Below are positions 1 through 7,571 of a stretch of 64,000 nucleotides of DNA, in pieces (position 1 is the first letter of the stretch; each line of letters starts with the position of its first letter). The position numbers and the translations under genes were made by a program. The stretch is from Trinickia caryophylli (GTDB lineage: Bacteria > Pseudomonadota > Gammaproteobacteria > Burkholderiales > Burkholderiaceae): contig NZ_CP139970.1 in the NCBI RefSeq assembly GCF_034424545.1, positions 1,984,001-2,048,000 of the forward strand, written 5' to 3'. A model generated the notes under the pieces. That model was given only the letters and a program-made list of their open reading frames with translations. It did not search any database and had not been told where the DNA came from.

Positions 1-522
1 CTCGTGGCCGATCTGCACGCGCCGCATTTCGACGGCGGCGTGGTGGCGGCGCTTTCCCAGTGGACGCGCGCCTTCTCCGAGCGCACGGGGTTGCGCACGA
101 GCCTCGTGTGCGACGCCGATGTCCGCCTCACCCAGTTGCCGCCGGGCGCCGCGCTCGCCGTGTTCCGCGTCGCGCAGGAGGCGCTCACGAACGTGGCCAA
201 GCATGCGGGCGCCTCGTGCGCCGACGTCCGCATCGAAACCGACGCGCGCCATCTGACGCTCATCGTGAGCGACGATGGACGCGGCTTGCCGCGCCGACGC
301 GCGCACGCCGGCTTCGGTCTTGCAAGCATGCGGGCGCGCTGCGAGGCGTTCGAAGGCTCGCTGCGCGTGGCCCGGCGTCGGGCAAGCGCAGGGCCAGGCG
401 CGGGCGGCAGCGATGGCGGCACGGCACGCGGCGCCGGCACCATCGTGCGTGCCCGCTTCGGCTGGGAGGCACTCCAGAGCGCACGCACCGATACGCCGCC
501 GACCACCGCCTCGGCGAGATAA
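1..522 (+). CDS. NarL/UhpB-type sensor histidine kinase, C-terminal part
   Basis: This open frame runs in from before the window, so the N-terminal sensor and most of the dimerisation region are missing. What is visible is the ATP-binding (HATPase_c) end of a HisKA_3-class kinase: an N-box (FRVAQEALTNVAKHA), a G1 box (VSDDGRGLP) and a G2-like GFGLASMRARCEAFEGSL. These are typical of kinases that phosphorylate LuxR/NarL-type regulators. A low-complexity Ala/Gly insert follows G2 (about residues 125-145 of the visible part). The stop codon is 3 bases before the response-regulator start, so the two form a two-component operon. The signal sensed cannot be told from this fragment. Confidence 0.85.
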   Translation, partial: LVADLHAPHFDGGVVAALSQWTRAFSERTGLRTSLVCDADVRLTQLPPGAALAVFRVAQEALTNVAKHAGASCADVRIETDARHLTLIVSDDGRGLPRRRAHAGFGLASMRARCEAFEGSLRVARRRASAGPGAGGSDGGTARGAGTIVRARFGWEALQSARTDTPPTTASAR

Positions 523-525
523 GCG

Positions 526-1185
526 ATGACGCTCAGGATCTTGCTGGCCGACGACCACGCCATCGTGCGCCAGGGCGTGCGGCAACTGCTGCTGACGAAC
601 GGCGTGGCGCGCGAGGTCGTCGAAGCCGACAACGGCGCCCAGGCGCTCGCATGCGTCGGGCACGACCATCCGTTCGATGTCGTCCTGCTCGACATTTCGC
701 TGCCGGACATGAACGGGGTAGAGGTCCTCAAGCGCCTGAAGCGCCGCGCGCCGCGCACGCCCGTCGTGATGTTTTCGATGTTCTGCGAAGATCAGTACGC
801 CGTGCGCTCGCTCAAGGCAGGCGCATCGGGCTACCTCTCGAAAACGGTGAACGCCGCACAAATGGTGGATGCCATCCGGCAAGTGGCATCGGGCCGCAAA
901 TACGTCAGCCCGGCGCTGGCCGAGGCGCTCGCCAATTACGTCTCGTTCGACAACGAGCAACTGCCGCACGAAAAGCTCTCCGACCGCGAATATCAGACGC
1001 TTTGCATGCTCGCTTCGGGCAAGCGGCTGACCGATATCGCCGCGGCGCTCTCGCTCTCGGTGAAGACCGTGAGCGTCTACCGCAGCCGTCTGCTCGAGAA
1101 AATGAAGCTCAGCAACAATGCCGAACTCACGTACTACGTGATGAGCAACCGGCTCGTCGACTTCAACCCCGCCATGAACGGCTAG
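526..1185 (+). CDS. LuxR/NarL-family response regulator
   Basis: A 219-residue two-component regulator, full length for the NarL/FixJ class. The receiver domain covers about residues 4-120, with the acidic pair DD9-10, phospho-acceptor Asp56 (VVLLDISLPDMNG) and the conserved Lys in YLSK. The C-terminal LuxR-type helix-turn-helix (about 150-210) contains LSDREYQTLCMLASGK and TVSVYRSRLLEKM. It starts 3 bases after the kinase stop and is presumably its partner. The target genes are unknown. The adjacent permease is one candidate, but a 332-base gap separates it, so this is only a guess. Confidence 0.9.
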   Translation: MTLRILLADDHAIVRQGVRQLLLTNGVAREVVEADNGAQALACVGHDHPFDVVLLDISLPDMNGVEVLKRLKRRAPRTPVVMFSMFCEDQYAVRSLKAGASGYLSKTVNAAQMVDAIRQVASGRKYVSPALAEALANYVSFDNEQLPHEKLSDREYQTLCMLASGKRLTDIAAALSLSVKTVSVYRSRLLEKMKLSNNAELTYYVMSNRLVDFNPAMNG

Positions 1186-1517
1186 CCGCCCCGGGGCAGC
1201 GGCGCTCGGCGTCGCCCGCCCCTTGCTTGCCCGCACCACCCGAGCCGAAGCCGCGACATGATGTCCCGGCTCGCGCCGCCCTCTGCCCCTCTGCCCCTCT
1301 GCCCGAGCCACCTCGGCACCTCGCCCGCCGCATGGGTGGCGCCGCCGGCTCGCCGCCCGCCGGCACCCGCCGCCCCGCACCGATCAGGTGCGCGCCCAGG
1401 CGTTTTTTCTGATTCTGCGCACGCCTTACAGTTTGGCTACCGGGCTCAGCTAAAATGGCAGGTTTTCACGTGGCCGGCGCACGCACCTCGCCGGTGCATT
1501 CTGGAGACCTTTCTTCC
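1186..1517 (+). other. Intergenic region between response regulator and permease
   Basis: A gene-free stretch. It holds a short tandem array, three copies of an 8-base unit (CTCTGCCC) at about 1280-1304. Near 1451-1456 there is a TAAAAT hexamer that could be the -10 box of a permease promoter, but its possible -35 partner (TTACAG at 1426) is at a poor spacing. No convincing terminator was seen. Confidence 0.4.
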
Positions 1518-2915
1518 ATGTCCTTGTTGCGCAAAAAGAACGTCGAGCAGATGATCGCCGGTGCCCAAAGCACCGGCCTCAAAAAAGCGCTTGGCCCGCT
1601 CGATCTCACGTTTCTCGGCATCGGCGCGATCATCGGCACCGGCATTTTCGTGCTCACGGGCACGGGCGCCGTCCAGGCCGGCCCCGCCCTGATGGTGTCG
1701 TTCCTGATCGCCGCCGTCGCGTGCGCGCTCGCGGGTCTCGCCTACGCGGAGTTCGCTTCGACGATTCCCGTCGCCGGCTCGATCTACACCTATTCCTACG
1801 CCACGCTCGGCGAGCTCGCCGCCTGGATCATCGGCTGGGATCTGATGCTCGAATACGGGCTTGCGACCTCGGCCGTCTCCGTCGGCTGGTCGGGCTACCT
1901 GCAATCGCTGCTCGGCGGCATCGGGCTCAAGCTGCCCGTGGTGCTCTCCGCGGCACCCGGCACCGTCGCGGGTGCGACGACCTGGTTCAACCTGCCGGCG
2001 TTCCTCGTCATGATGGTCATCACGACGCTGCTTTCCGTGGGCGTGCGCGAATCCACGCGCGTGAACAACGCCATGGTCGCCATCAAGGTCACGGTCGTAC
2101 TGGCCGTGATCGCCGTCGGCGCCTTCCATGTGCAGCCGGCCAACTGGCATCCGTTCATGCCGAACGGCTGGCACGGGGTGTTCGGTGCCGCCGCCGTCAT
2201 GTTCTTCGCCTTCATCGGCTTCGACTCGGTTTCCTCCGCGGCCGAGGAAGTACGCGATCCCAAGCGCGATCTGCCGATCGGCATCATCGCCTCGCTGGCC
2301 GTGTGCGCCGTGCTTTACGTGGCCGTAGCCGCCGTGGTCACCGGCATCGTGCCGTCCCCGCGCTTCGCCGGCATTTCGCACCCGGTGTCCTACGCGCTGC
2401 AGCTTGCCGGCGAAAACTGGGTCGCGGGCTTCATCGACCTGGGCGCCGTGCTCGGCATGCTGACCGTGATTCTCGTCATGAGCTACGGCCAGACGCGCAT
2501 CATCTTCGCCATGTCGCGCGACGGCCTCCTGCCGAAGTCGCTCTCGAGCGTGCACCCGCGCTTCGCGACCCCGTTCAAGACGACGTGGCTCGTCGGCCTC
2601 TTCTTCGGCCTCATCGGCGCGCTCGTACCGCTCGACGTGCTCGCGGAGCTGATCAACATCGGCACGCTCGCCGCGTTCTCGATGGTGTCCATCGCAGTGC
2701 TGATCCTGCGCCGCACGCACCCGGAGCTGCCGCGCGCCTTCCGCTGCCCCGGCGTGCCGTTCGTGCCGCTTTTCGCCGTCGCCGCCTGCGTCTTCCTCAT
2801 GGCCAACCTCCAATGGATCACCTGGGCCGCCTTCCTGGTCTGGCTCGTGATCGGCATGGCCGTCTATTTCGGCTACTCGCGCCGCCGCTCGCTGCTGGCC
2901 ACCGCCTCGCGCTGA
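1518..2915 (+). CDS. APC-superfamily amino-acid permease
   Basis: A 465-residue integral membrane transporter of the amino-acid/polyamine/organocation superfamily, closest in pattern to the cationic amino-acid transporter (CAT/YfnA-like) branch. It has about 12 hydrophobic segments and the family signature in TM1 (FLGIGAIIGTGIFVLTGT). The conserved FFAFIGFDSVSSAAEEVRDP segment, where these carriers contact substrate, lies in the middle. The frame is open from 1455, but ATG 1518 is chosen because family members begin with a short cytosolic leader like SLLRKKNVEQMIA. It probably imports an amino acid by proton symport or exchange; the exact substrate is not readable. It is a lone gene followed by an IS-like remnant. 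Confidence 0.9.
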   Translation: MSLLRKKNVEQMIAGAQSTGLKKALGPLDLTFLGIGAIIGTGIFVLTGTGAVQAGPALMVSFLIAAVACALAGLAYAEFASTIPVAGSIYTYSYATLGELAAWIIGWDLMLEYGLATSAVSVGWSGYLQSLLGGIGLKLPVVLSAAPGTVAGATTWFNLPAFLVMMVITTLLSVGVRESTRVNNAMVAIKVTVVLAVIAVGAFHVQPANWHPFMPNGWHGVFGAAAVMFFAFIGFDSVSSAAEEVRDPKRDLPIGIIASLAVCAVLYVAVAAVVTGIVPSPRFAGISHPVSYALQLAGENWVAGFIDLGAVLGMLTVILVMSYGQTRIIFAMSRDGLLPKSLSSVHPRFATPFKTTWLVGLFFGLIGALVPLDVLAELINIGTLAAFSMVSIAVLILRRTHPELPRAFRCPGVPFVPLFAVAACVFLMANLQWITWAAFLVWLVIGMAVYFGYSRRRSLLATASR

Positions 2916-2984
2916 CGGGCCCAGCCGGCCGCCGCGCCGGCTCGTCCCGCTCCATGGACAAAGAACGTCCCAGCCTGAATCGCG

Positions 2985-3060
2985 CCCCAAAAGTTGGACA
3001 CAATCCGACTTTTGGGGTGTTTTTCATGGCGAAGTACAGTGAGTAGTTCCGGCAGCAGCC
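2985..3060 (+). mobile_element. Remnant of an IS3-family element (left end and start of orfA)
   Basis: An imperfect 14-base inverted repeat (2985-2998 against 3004-3017: CCCCAAAAGTTGGA / TCCGACTTTTGGGG) is followed by GTGTTTTTC and an ATG at about 3026. That ATG opens MAKYSE, then a stop codon, then FRQQ in the same frame. MAKYSE-type N-termini are characteristic of IS3-family OrfA transposases from memory, and their ends often carry AACTTTTGGGG. Here the frame dies after six codons and no further transposase is seen, so this is a decayed fragment at best. The hairpin plus T-rich tail could alternatively serve as the permease terminator. Confidence 0.45.
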
Positions 3061-3222
3061 GGTGGACCCGTTTATTGCGGACGGAACCGAACGGCCGCGG
3101 CAAACGGCACATGAACCGCTCGCCCCGGCGAAGTTCATAATGAAGGCGGCCGGCTGTGCGCGCCGTCGTGCGCCCGCATGCCGGAGCGTGCGCCGGCCGT
3201 CCTTCTCGAGGGAGACAACGCA

Positions 3223-3795
3223 ATGGAATTGACGCAACGTTATACGCTGCCTGTACCCCCGCAACGCGCCTGGGATGCGCTCACCGATGCCGCGACGCTG
3301 CGCGCGGCGATTCCCGGCTGCGAATCGATCGAGGCCGACGGCGACCAGGCTTTCGCCTTTTCGGTCAACACGTCGCTCGACGGCGTGAAGGCTCGATTTC
3401 GGGGCCGCATGCGCATGACGGCCTCGGACGCACCGCACGCCTGCACGCTGCGCTTCGAAAGCGAGGCCGGCAGCGCGGCCGGAGACGCGGATAGCGCGCG
3501 GCTGACCCTTGAAGCGGACGGCGACAGCGCCACCACACTCTCGTGCGATATGCCGTCCACCTCGCGCGGCAATGGGCAACATCGGCCGGCGGCCGATTCC
3601 GGCAGCCCGGTGCACAAACTCACCGAGGAATTCGTCAAGCGCTTTGCCGCTCATGTCTCGAGCGGCGACGGTGCGCTCGCCGCAGCCGGCGATGCGCCGC
3701 TGCCGCCGGACCCGTCGGTCCAGCATGCGGCCGTGGCGGAATCGGCGCCAACCGGCAAGGGAGCCAAATCCTGGAAGATGTGGAACGGCGCATAG
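3223..3795 (+). CDS. CoxG-like SRPBCC-domain protein
   Basis: A 190-residue protein. Its N-terminal 70 residues match the CO-dehydrogenase subunit G (CoxG/SRPBCC) pattern: PVPPQRAWDALTDAATLRAAIPGCESIE, then VKARFRGRM. A later VHKLTEEFVKRFAAH matches the usual C-terminal helix. The segment between them (about residues 105-125) is unlike the typical VGGKLAQ motif, so this copy has diverged. ATG 3223 is preceded by GAGGGAG at the right distance; the frame is open from 3178. CoxG-type proteins help membrane attachment or maturation of molybdenum hydroxylases. No such enzyme is nearby, so the role here is unknown. Confidence 0.75.
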   Translation: MELTQRYTLPVPPQRAWDALTDAATLRAAIPGCESIEADGDQAFAFSVNTSLDGVKARFRGRMRMTASDAPHACTLRFESEAGSAAGDADSARLTLEADGDSATTLSCDMPSTSRGNGQHRPAADSGSPVHKLTEEFVKRFAAHVSSGDGALAAAGDAPLPPDPSVQHAAVAESAPTGKGAKSWKMWNGA

Positions 3796-3938
3796 CGCAG
3801 CGGCAAAAAAGCGCCGCCCGCGTGAAGCATGCCCGGCGCAATGTCCGGCTGTGGGGCCTTTGGGGGCGGTGCGCCATGCCACGCAACGGCAAGCCGCAAG
3901 CGCCGCTCGATAGGCCCCCGGCTTTCGGATATGGATCG

Positions 3939-4355
3939 CTATGAGCCGCCGAGCATAGGCTGGCCCGGTCCGACGGCGCCGGCCGGGGCCGAAGCCGACG
4001 CGGAAGGCGACGCGGAAGCGGAGGCGGAAGTGGAGCTTCGAGCCGGCGCCTCGGTCTGCACGGGCTCCGGCGGCGCGGGCGCGTCGGTCGCGCCGCTCTC
4101 GAGCCCATAAAGCCATGCAAGGAGTTCCGCCACGGCCTGGTAAAGCTGCGGCGGAACGCGTGCGTCCAGATCCACCTGCATCAGCAGCGACACCATCTCG
4201 GGCGAGCGGTGCACGTAAAGCCCCGCTTCCTGAGCCCGTTCGATGATCATGTCCGCCACCACGCCGTAGCCCTTCGCGACGACGCGCGGGGCATCGTCGG
4301 GCGATTGCGGGTCGTACGCGATTGCGGCCGCGCTCTTGCGCAACGGCCGTTTCAT
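3939..4355 (-). CDS. Free FlhB C-terminal-domain paralogue (FlhB2/FhlB-like)
   Basis: A 138-residue protein that aligns with the cytoplasmic C-domain of FlhB only. Its AIAYDPQ..APRVVAKGYGVVADMI..A and YQAVAELLAWLY match APKVVAKGVNLVAARI and YNAVAEVLAWVYQL of the full-length FlhB at 52395-53594. It has no membrane segments and lacks the NPTH autocleavage motif, beginning just after where that site would be. The tail (about residues 95-138) is a Ser/Ala/Pro-rich low-complexity stretch. It overlaps the upstream FliK-like gene by four bases (ATGA). Free FlhB-C homologues have been proposed to modulate the export substrate switch; that role is inferred here. Confidence 0.85.
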   Translation of the reverse strand: MKRPLRKSAAAIAYDPQSPDDAPRVVAKGYGVVADMIIERAQEAGLYVHRSPEMVSLLMQVDLDARVPPQLYQAVAELLAWLYGLESGATDAPAPPEPVQTEAPARSSTSASASASPSASASAPAGAVGPGQPMLGGS

Positions 4356-5884
4356 GAGCCGCCCCACTCGAACGGATCGTCGAACAGGCCATCGAGCGGC
4401 GACGTGCGGGGTCGGGCAGCCGCTGCCTCGTCCGTGGCGGACCGTTTCGGCGCGCTCTCGTCGCTTGCGGCCGGCGTCGACCACGCGCCCGGGCCCTCGG
4501 GCGGCAGATCGCGCGCCTGAGCGTCGGCCGCCGCCGCCGCCGCGCGGGCGTAGGCGGAGGTGGCTGCGTGCCCGCCGCCCCCCGGCCCCGCGGCCACGGC
4601 CCCGCCGATCTCGCGAATCGACAATCCAGCCAGTTTCAGGCCGGCCGCCTCGAGGCGCTCGCCGAAGGCCGTCTGCCCGACGGCGAGCCGCGCCGCGCCC
4701 GTCGGGCTCGCCTGCACGCGCACGATCAGCTGTGTGCCCGTCAGCAGCAAATCGGCGTCCACCGTACCGAGAGTCGGCAATGCCAGCGTAAGACGTGTAC
4801 GCCAACTCGTACGCGCCTCGAAATCTTCCCCCCCTGCGCCGCCGCGCGGGTCGTAGCGGTCGCGCTCCTCCTCGATCGTCCAGTCGAGTTTGGCGCCCGG
4901 CCACACTTCGCCGCTCCAGCGGAACTGATCGGTCGCGAGCAAATCGAGTTGCTGCCGCACGAGCGGAATCGTCGCCGGGTGAATCGAGGCCGCAATCGAG
5001 CTCGGTGCGCCCTGCAGCGCGGCATCTCCATGGCGAGCCAACGCGGCCGCGGTCCGGCTGCCGTCGCCCGTGCCGTCTTGTCCCGGCAGCGAAACATCGG
5101 GCAACTGGCGCGCGGTCGCGTAAGCCGTCGCGTTCATGCGCGCGTCCCCCGCGAGCGCCGAGGCCAGCAGTTGCGCCGCCTGAGCATGAACGGGCACCGG
5201 CGCGCCGGACAGCCCCGCCGCCGGCCGTGCCGCAAGCCAGGCTCCCAGTTCGGGCGCATCCGCGGCAACGCCGGCCGCCGAGTCCGCCCAATCGAGCGGA
5301 AGCTGAGAGGCCTGAGCGCCAAGACGCGCCTGCGGCTCCCCGATCAATGCCTCGGAGCGGTAGGCGCCGGACGCCCATTGAGCGAGATGCGACTCGTAAA
5401 AGAGGCCCGTCGAGGCGACTGTGCGCGCCAGCGCCGTGGCAAGGGCGGCGACGGGCACCAGCGCGGCCGCGGTCGCGGCGCCAACCGTGCCCGCCCCGGC
5501 TGTCTGATTGCCGGAGGCCGTGCCCGCCGCCCCGGCCGCAGCCGCATTGGCGCCGGCCGCGCCCGCGCGTGCCGGTGCGGCGTCGATCGCGGGTGGAGAG
5601 GGCCAGATTGGCAGCTCGCCGACAACGGGTGGGGTTGCTTCGCCGCCGAAACGGGAAATGGCATCGAGCGTCAGGCCGACTTCGGAGAGTCTTGCCTGGG
5701 CGGAAGCGGGAGGCGGCGTCTCGACCGGCGGCACGGCGCCGACCGGCGTGCCGCGCATGTCGGTCGTCTGCGTCGAGGCGCCCGTTTGCGCGGCCGCGGT
5801 CCGCGAACCGGCCGCAACGCTGTCGATGAGACTGTCGATGCGGCTGGCGAGCACAGAGGCGAGCGCTGAGTCGATTCCCGTCAT
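4352..5884 (-). CDS. Second FliK-like flagellar hook-length control protein
   Basis: A 510-residue protein with a low-complexity Ala/Gly/Pro-rich N-terminal two thirds. The C-terminal region (about 320-430) has the Flg_hook pattern: LTLALPTLGTVDADLLLTGTQLIVRVQA, then LEAAGLKLAGLSIREI. It is distinct from the FliK encoded at 13261-14775. Its last codons overlap the FlhB-C paralogue, so a FliK-type and an FlhB-C-type protein are made together. In the standard model the FliK C-domain contacts the FlhB C-domain to switch export from hook to filament substrates. Whether this pair acts in that switch or in another length-control step is not shown. It lies downstream of fliST. Confidence 0.8.
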   Translation of the reverse strand: MTGIDSALASVLASRIDSLIDSVAAGSRTAAAQTGASTQTTDMRGTPVGAVPPVETPPPASAQARLSEVGLTLDAISRFGGEATPPVVGELPIWPSPPAIDAAPARAGAAGANAAAAGAAGTASGNQTAGAGTVGAATAAALVPVAALATALARTVASTGLFYESHLAQWASGAYRSEALIGEPQARLGAQASQLPLDWADSAAGVAADAPELGAWLAARPAAGLSGAPVPVHAQAAQLLASALAGDARMNATAYATARQLPDVSLPGQDGTGDGSRTAAALARHGDAALQGAPSSIAASIHPATIPLVRQQLDLLATDQFRWSGEVWPGAKLDWTIEEERDRYDPRGGAGGEDFEARTSWRTRLTLALPTLGTVDADLLLTGTQLIVRVQASPTGAARLAVGQTAFGERLEAAGLKLAGLSIREIGGAVAAGPGGGGHAATSAYARAAAAAADAQARDLPPEGPGAWSTPAASDESAPKRSATDEAAAARPRTSPLDGLFDDPFEWGGS

Positions 5885-5976
5885 GCCGCGTCCTTCAAGG
5901 GCCGGCCCCCAGCATCAATCTGGCGACGCGGCAGGCAGAAACATCGAAGTGGATGAATATGCGCGCAAGCCGGGAG

Positions 5977-6306
5977 CTAGCGCGCGCCGAACAATTCCTT
6001 GAGCACATGCGCCGGGCGCCGCGCCGAAAAGAAGGCCGAAAGGCGGGCCACGCTCGGGTTGGCGAGATCGCGGATCGCGGCGTCGTCGGCCAGAATGCGC
6101 CGGATCAGGTCGTACTTGCGCACGCGCTCGTCTTCGTCGAGCGAAATACTCGCATCGATGTCGCGCAGCATGTCGACGAGTACCCGGTACTCCTCCTGCA
6201 ACTCGATCAACTCGTTCCACAGCGCCTTGCGGGCAGCGGCCAGCATGCGAGCCGACACCGCGGCAATCGCTTCGTAATGCGCAAAATAGTCTGCTTTCGC
6301 GTTCAT
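5977..6306 (-). CDS. fliT: FliT-like flagellar export chaperone
   Basis: A 109-residue helical protein in the fliT position after fliS, overlapping it by four bases (ATGA). The sequence is Ala/Leu/Glu-rich, with predicted helices such as NELIELQEEYRVLVDMLRDID. FliT proteins are about 100-120 residues and act as chaperone of the cap protein FliD, in enterics also restraining FlhDC. FliD itself is not in the window. Sequence conservation in FliT is weak, so the assignment rests on size, helix pattern and context. Confidence 0.8.
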   Translation of the reverse strand: MNAKADYFAHYEAIAAVSARMLAAARKALWNELIELQEEYRVLVDMLRDIDASISLDEDERVRKYDLIRRILADDAAIRDLANPSVARLSAFFSARRPAHVLKELFGAR

Positions 6307-6737
6307 CGTTGAACTTCCGGGGAGCCCTGGGCCGCCATCCTCGCCACTTCCGCGCCGATGCCGATCCAGGCTTCCTCCAGCGTGCCGAGCAGGCCGTCGA
6401 CCTCCACGAGCATCGCGTCGCTTTGCTCGATGTTGGCCTGCAGCAGACGCCGCGTCATGTAGCTGTAAAGCGCATCGAGCCGCTCGGCGACCTCGCCGCC
6501 GACCTCCTTGTTGAGGGAGGCCTGCAGCCCGCTGCCGATGATGTTCAGGGCCTTGCCGATCGCTTCGCCGCGCGGCCCCACGTTGCCCTGCTGCAGATGC
6601 ATGCGTGCCTGCGCGATCGCCTGTCGGGCGCCCTGGTAGAGCATCAGGATCAGTCGATGCGGATTGGCGCCCATCACCCCAGTCTCGACGCCGACGCGTG
6701 CATAGGCGTTAGCTCCAGCGTGTCCATGGGAAAACAT
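6303..6737 (-). CDS. fliS: Flagellin export chaperone FliS
   Basis: A 144-residue cytoplasmic chaperone that holds flagellin unfolded before export. Family signatures are AYARVGVETGVMGANPHRLILMLYQGA near the N-terminus (the usual Y..V...A..P..LI.MLYEG) and ERLDALYSYMTRRLLQANI in the middle. ATG 6737 is chosen over the longer open frame because FliS begins just before this motif; AGAAAAGGAG lies about 9 bases upstream. It is first in a minus-strand unit, fliS-fliT then the FliK-like/FlhB-C pair, with a sigma-28-like promoter about 160 bases upstream. The usual neighbour fliD is absent. Confidence 0.95.
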   Translation of the reverse strand: MFSHGHAGANAYARVGVETGVMGANPHRLILMLYQGARQAIAQARMHLQQGNVGPRGEAIGKALNIIGSGLQASLNKEVGGEVAERLDALYSYMTRRLLQANIEQSDAMLVEVDGLLGTLEEAWIGIGAEVARMAAQGSPEVQR

Positions 6738-6893
6738 CGGCGCTTCTCCTTTTTCGATGGTGTGCGGTGTTCCGGCGGACAAACCGACGCTCGCCGCGGC
6801 GCCCGGGGGGAAACCCCAAGGCAACCGCGGGTAGCGAGGGTACGACCGCGCCGGCACGGCGCGCAGTCTGTGCGCGTCGTGCTCATAACGCGG

Positions 6894-6921
6894 TTATCGG
6901 AATTGACCGAGGAAAGCTTTA
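6894..6921 (-). promoter_or_regulatory. Sigma-28 (FliA)-like promoter upstream of fliS
   Basis: On the minus strand TAAAGCTT is followed, 12 bases later, by TCCGATAA. The FliA consensus is TAAAGTTT-N11-GCCGATAA, so only two bases differ but the spacer is one base longer. It points at fliS. Confidence 0.55.
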
Positions 6922-6974
6922 GACAGACGAGCGAACCGGTCTGACTACGGTTGCTTACACCGCATACCGGCCCG

Positions 6975-7316
6975 TCAGATCGACATCTGCATGATTTCGT
7001 TATAGGCCGTGACAAGCTTGTTGCGCACCTGCAGGCCGAATTGGAAGCCGACATTCGCCTTTTGCATGTCGACCATCACGTCGTTGAGCGAGACGTTCGA
7101 GGCGCCGAGCTCGAAGGCCTGCGCTTCGCCGACCGCCTTTTGCTGGTCGCCGTTGATCTTGTCGAGCGAGTTCTTGAGCGCCGACGCAAAGCTGCCGGCG
7201 CTCGCGGCGCCGGATTGGCCGCCGAGCGCGGCGGCATTGCTGCTGCCGGCCGCCTCGGCCGCCATCGTCCGCATCTGCTGGAGGGCGGACGCAAGCGGGT
7301 TGACTGGCACAGTCAT
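6975..7316 (-). CDS. fliE: Flagellar hook-basal body protein FliE
   Basis: A 113-residue protein joining the MS ring to the proximal rod and needed early for rod export. The C-terminal half has the FliE pattern: F...[15 protein letters not shown], then [44 protein letters not shown]. Length is normal (100-115). It is divergent from fliF, and the 255-base gap between them probably carries back-to-back class II promoters, though no clear boxes could be identified. Confidence 0.95.
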   Translation of the reverse strand: MTVPVNPLASALQQMRTMAAEAAGSSNAAALGGQSGAASAGSFASALKNSLDKINGDQQKAVGEAQAFELGASNVSLNDVMVDMQKANVGFQFGLQVRNKLVTAYNEIMQMSI

Positions 7317-7571
7317 GGTGTCTCCACGGGGAAAGCCTGAAACAAGTGTCGACGTAAGGCCGGCGCACCGCCCGGATCCTGATCGATCACGAAGAGGAGC
7401 ATAGCAGCGGCCCTTTTGCCAAACGGGGGAAACTAGGGGGAAAACCCGGCTCTATTCGACTGATGGACACCGCGGGGGGCTATGGATAATGCCCCTCGTG
7501 AAAGTGTCCATCCCCTGCCGTCCACGGACGAGGGGAACCGGACATCCCCGCATTCCGGAGAACCCCGTCGC

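Noticed and set aside
1280..1304. Three 8-base tandem repeats as a phase-variation tract
   Set aside because: Only three units, not in or near a promoter or start codon that could be convincingly identified.
1446..2990. Long minus-strand open frame (514 codons) opposite the permease
   Set aside because: It lies antisense to a clear APC permease, is full of Arg/Gly/His/Glu and matches no family. It is a shadow caused by high GC.
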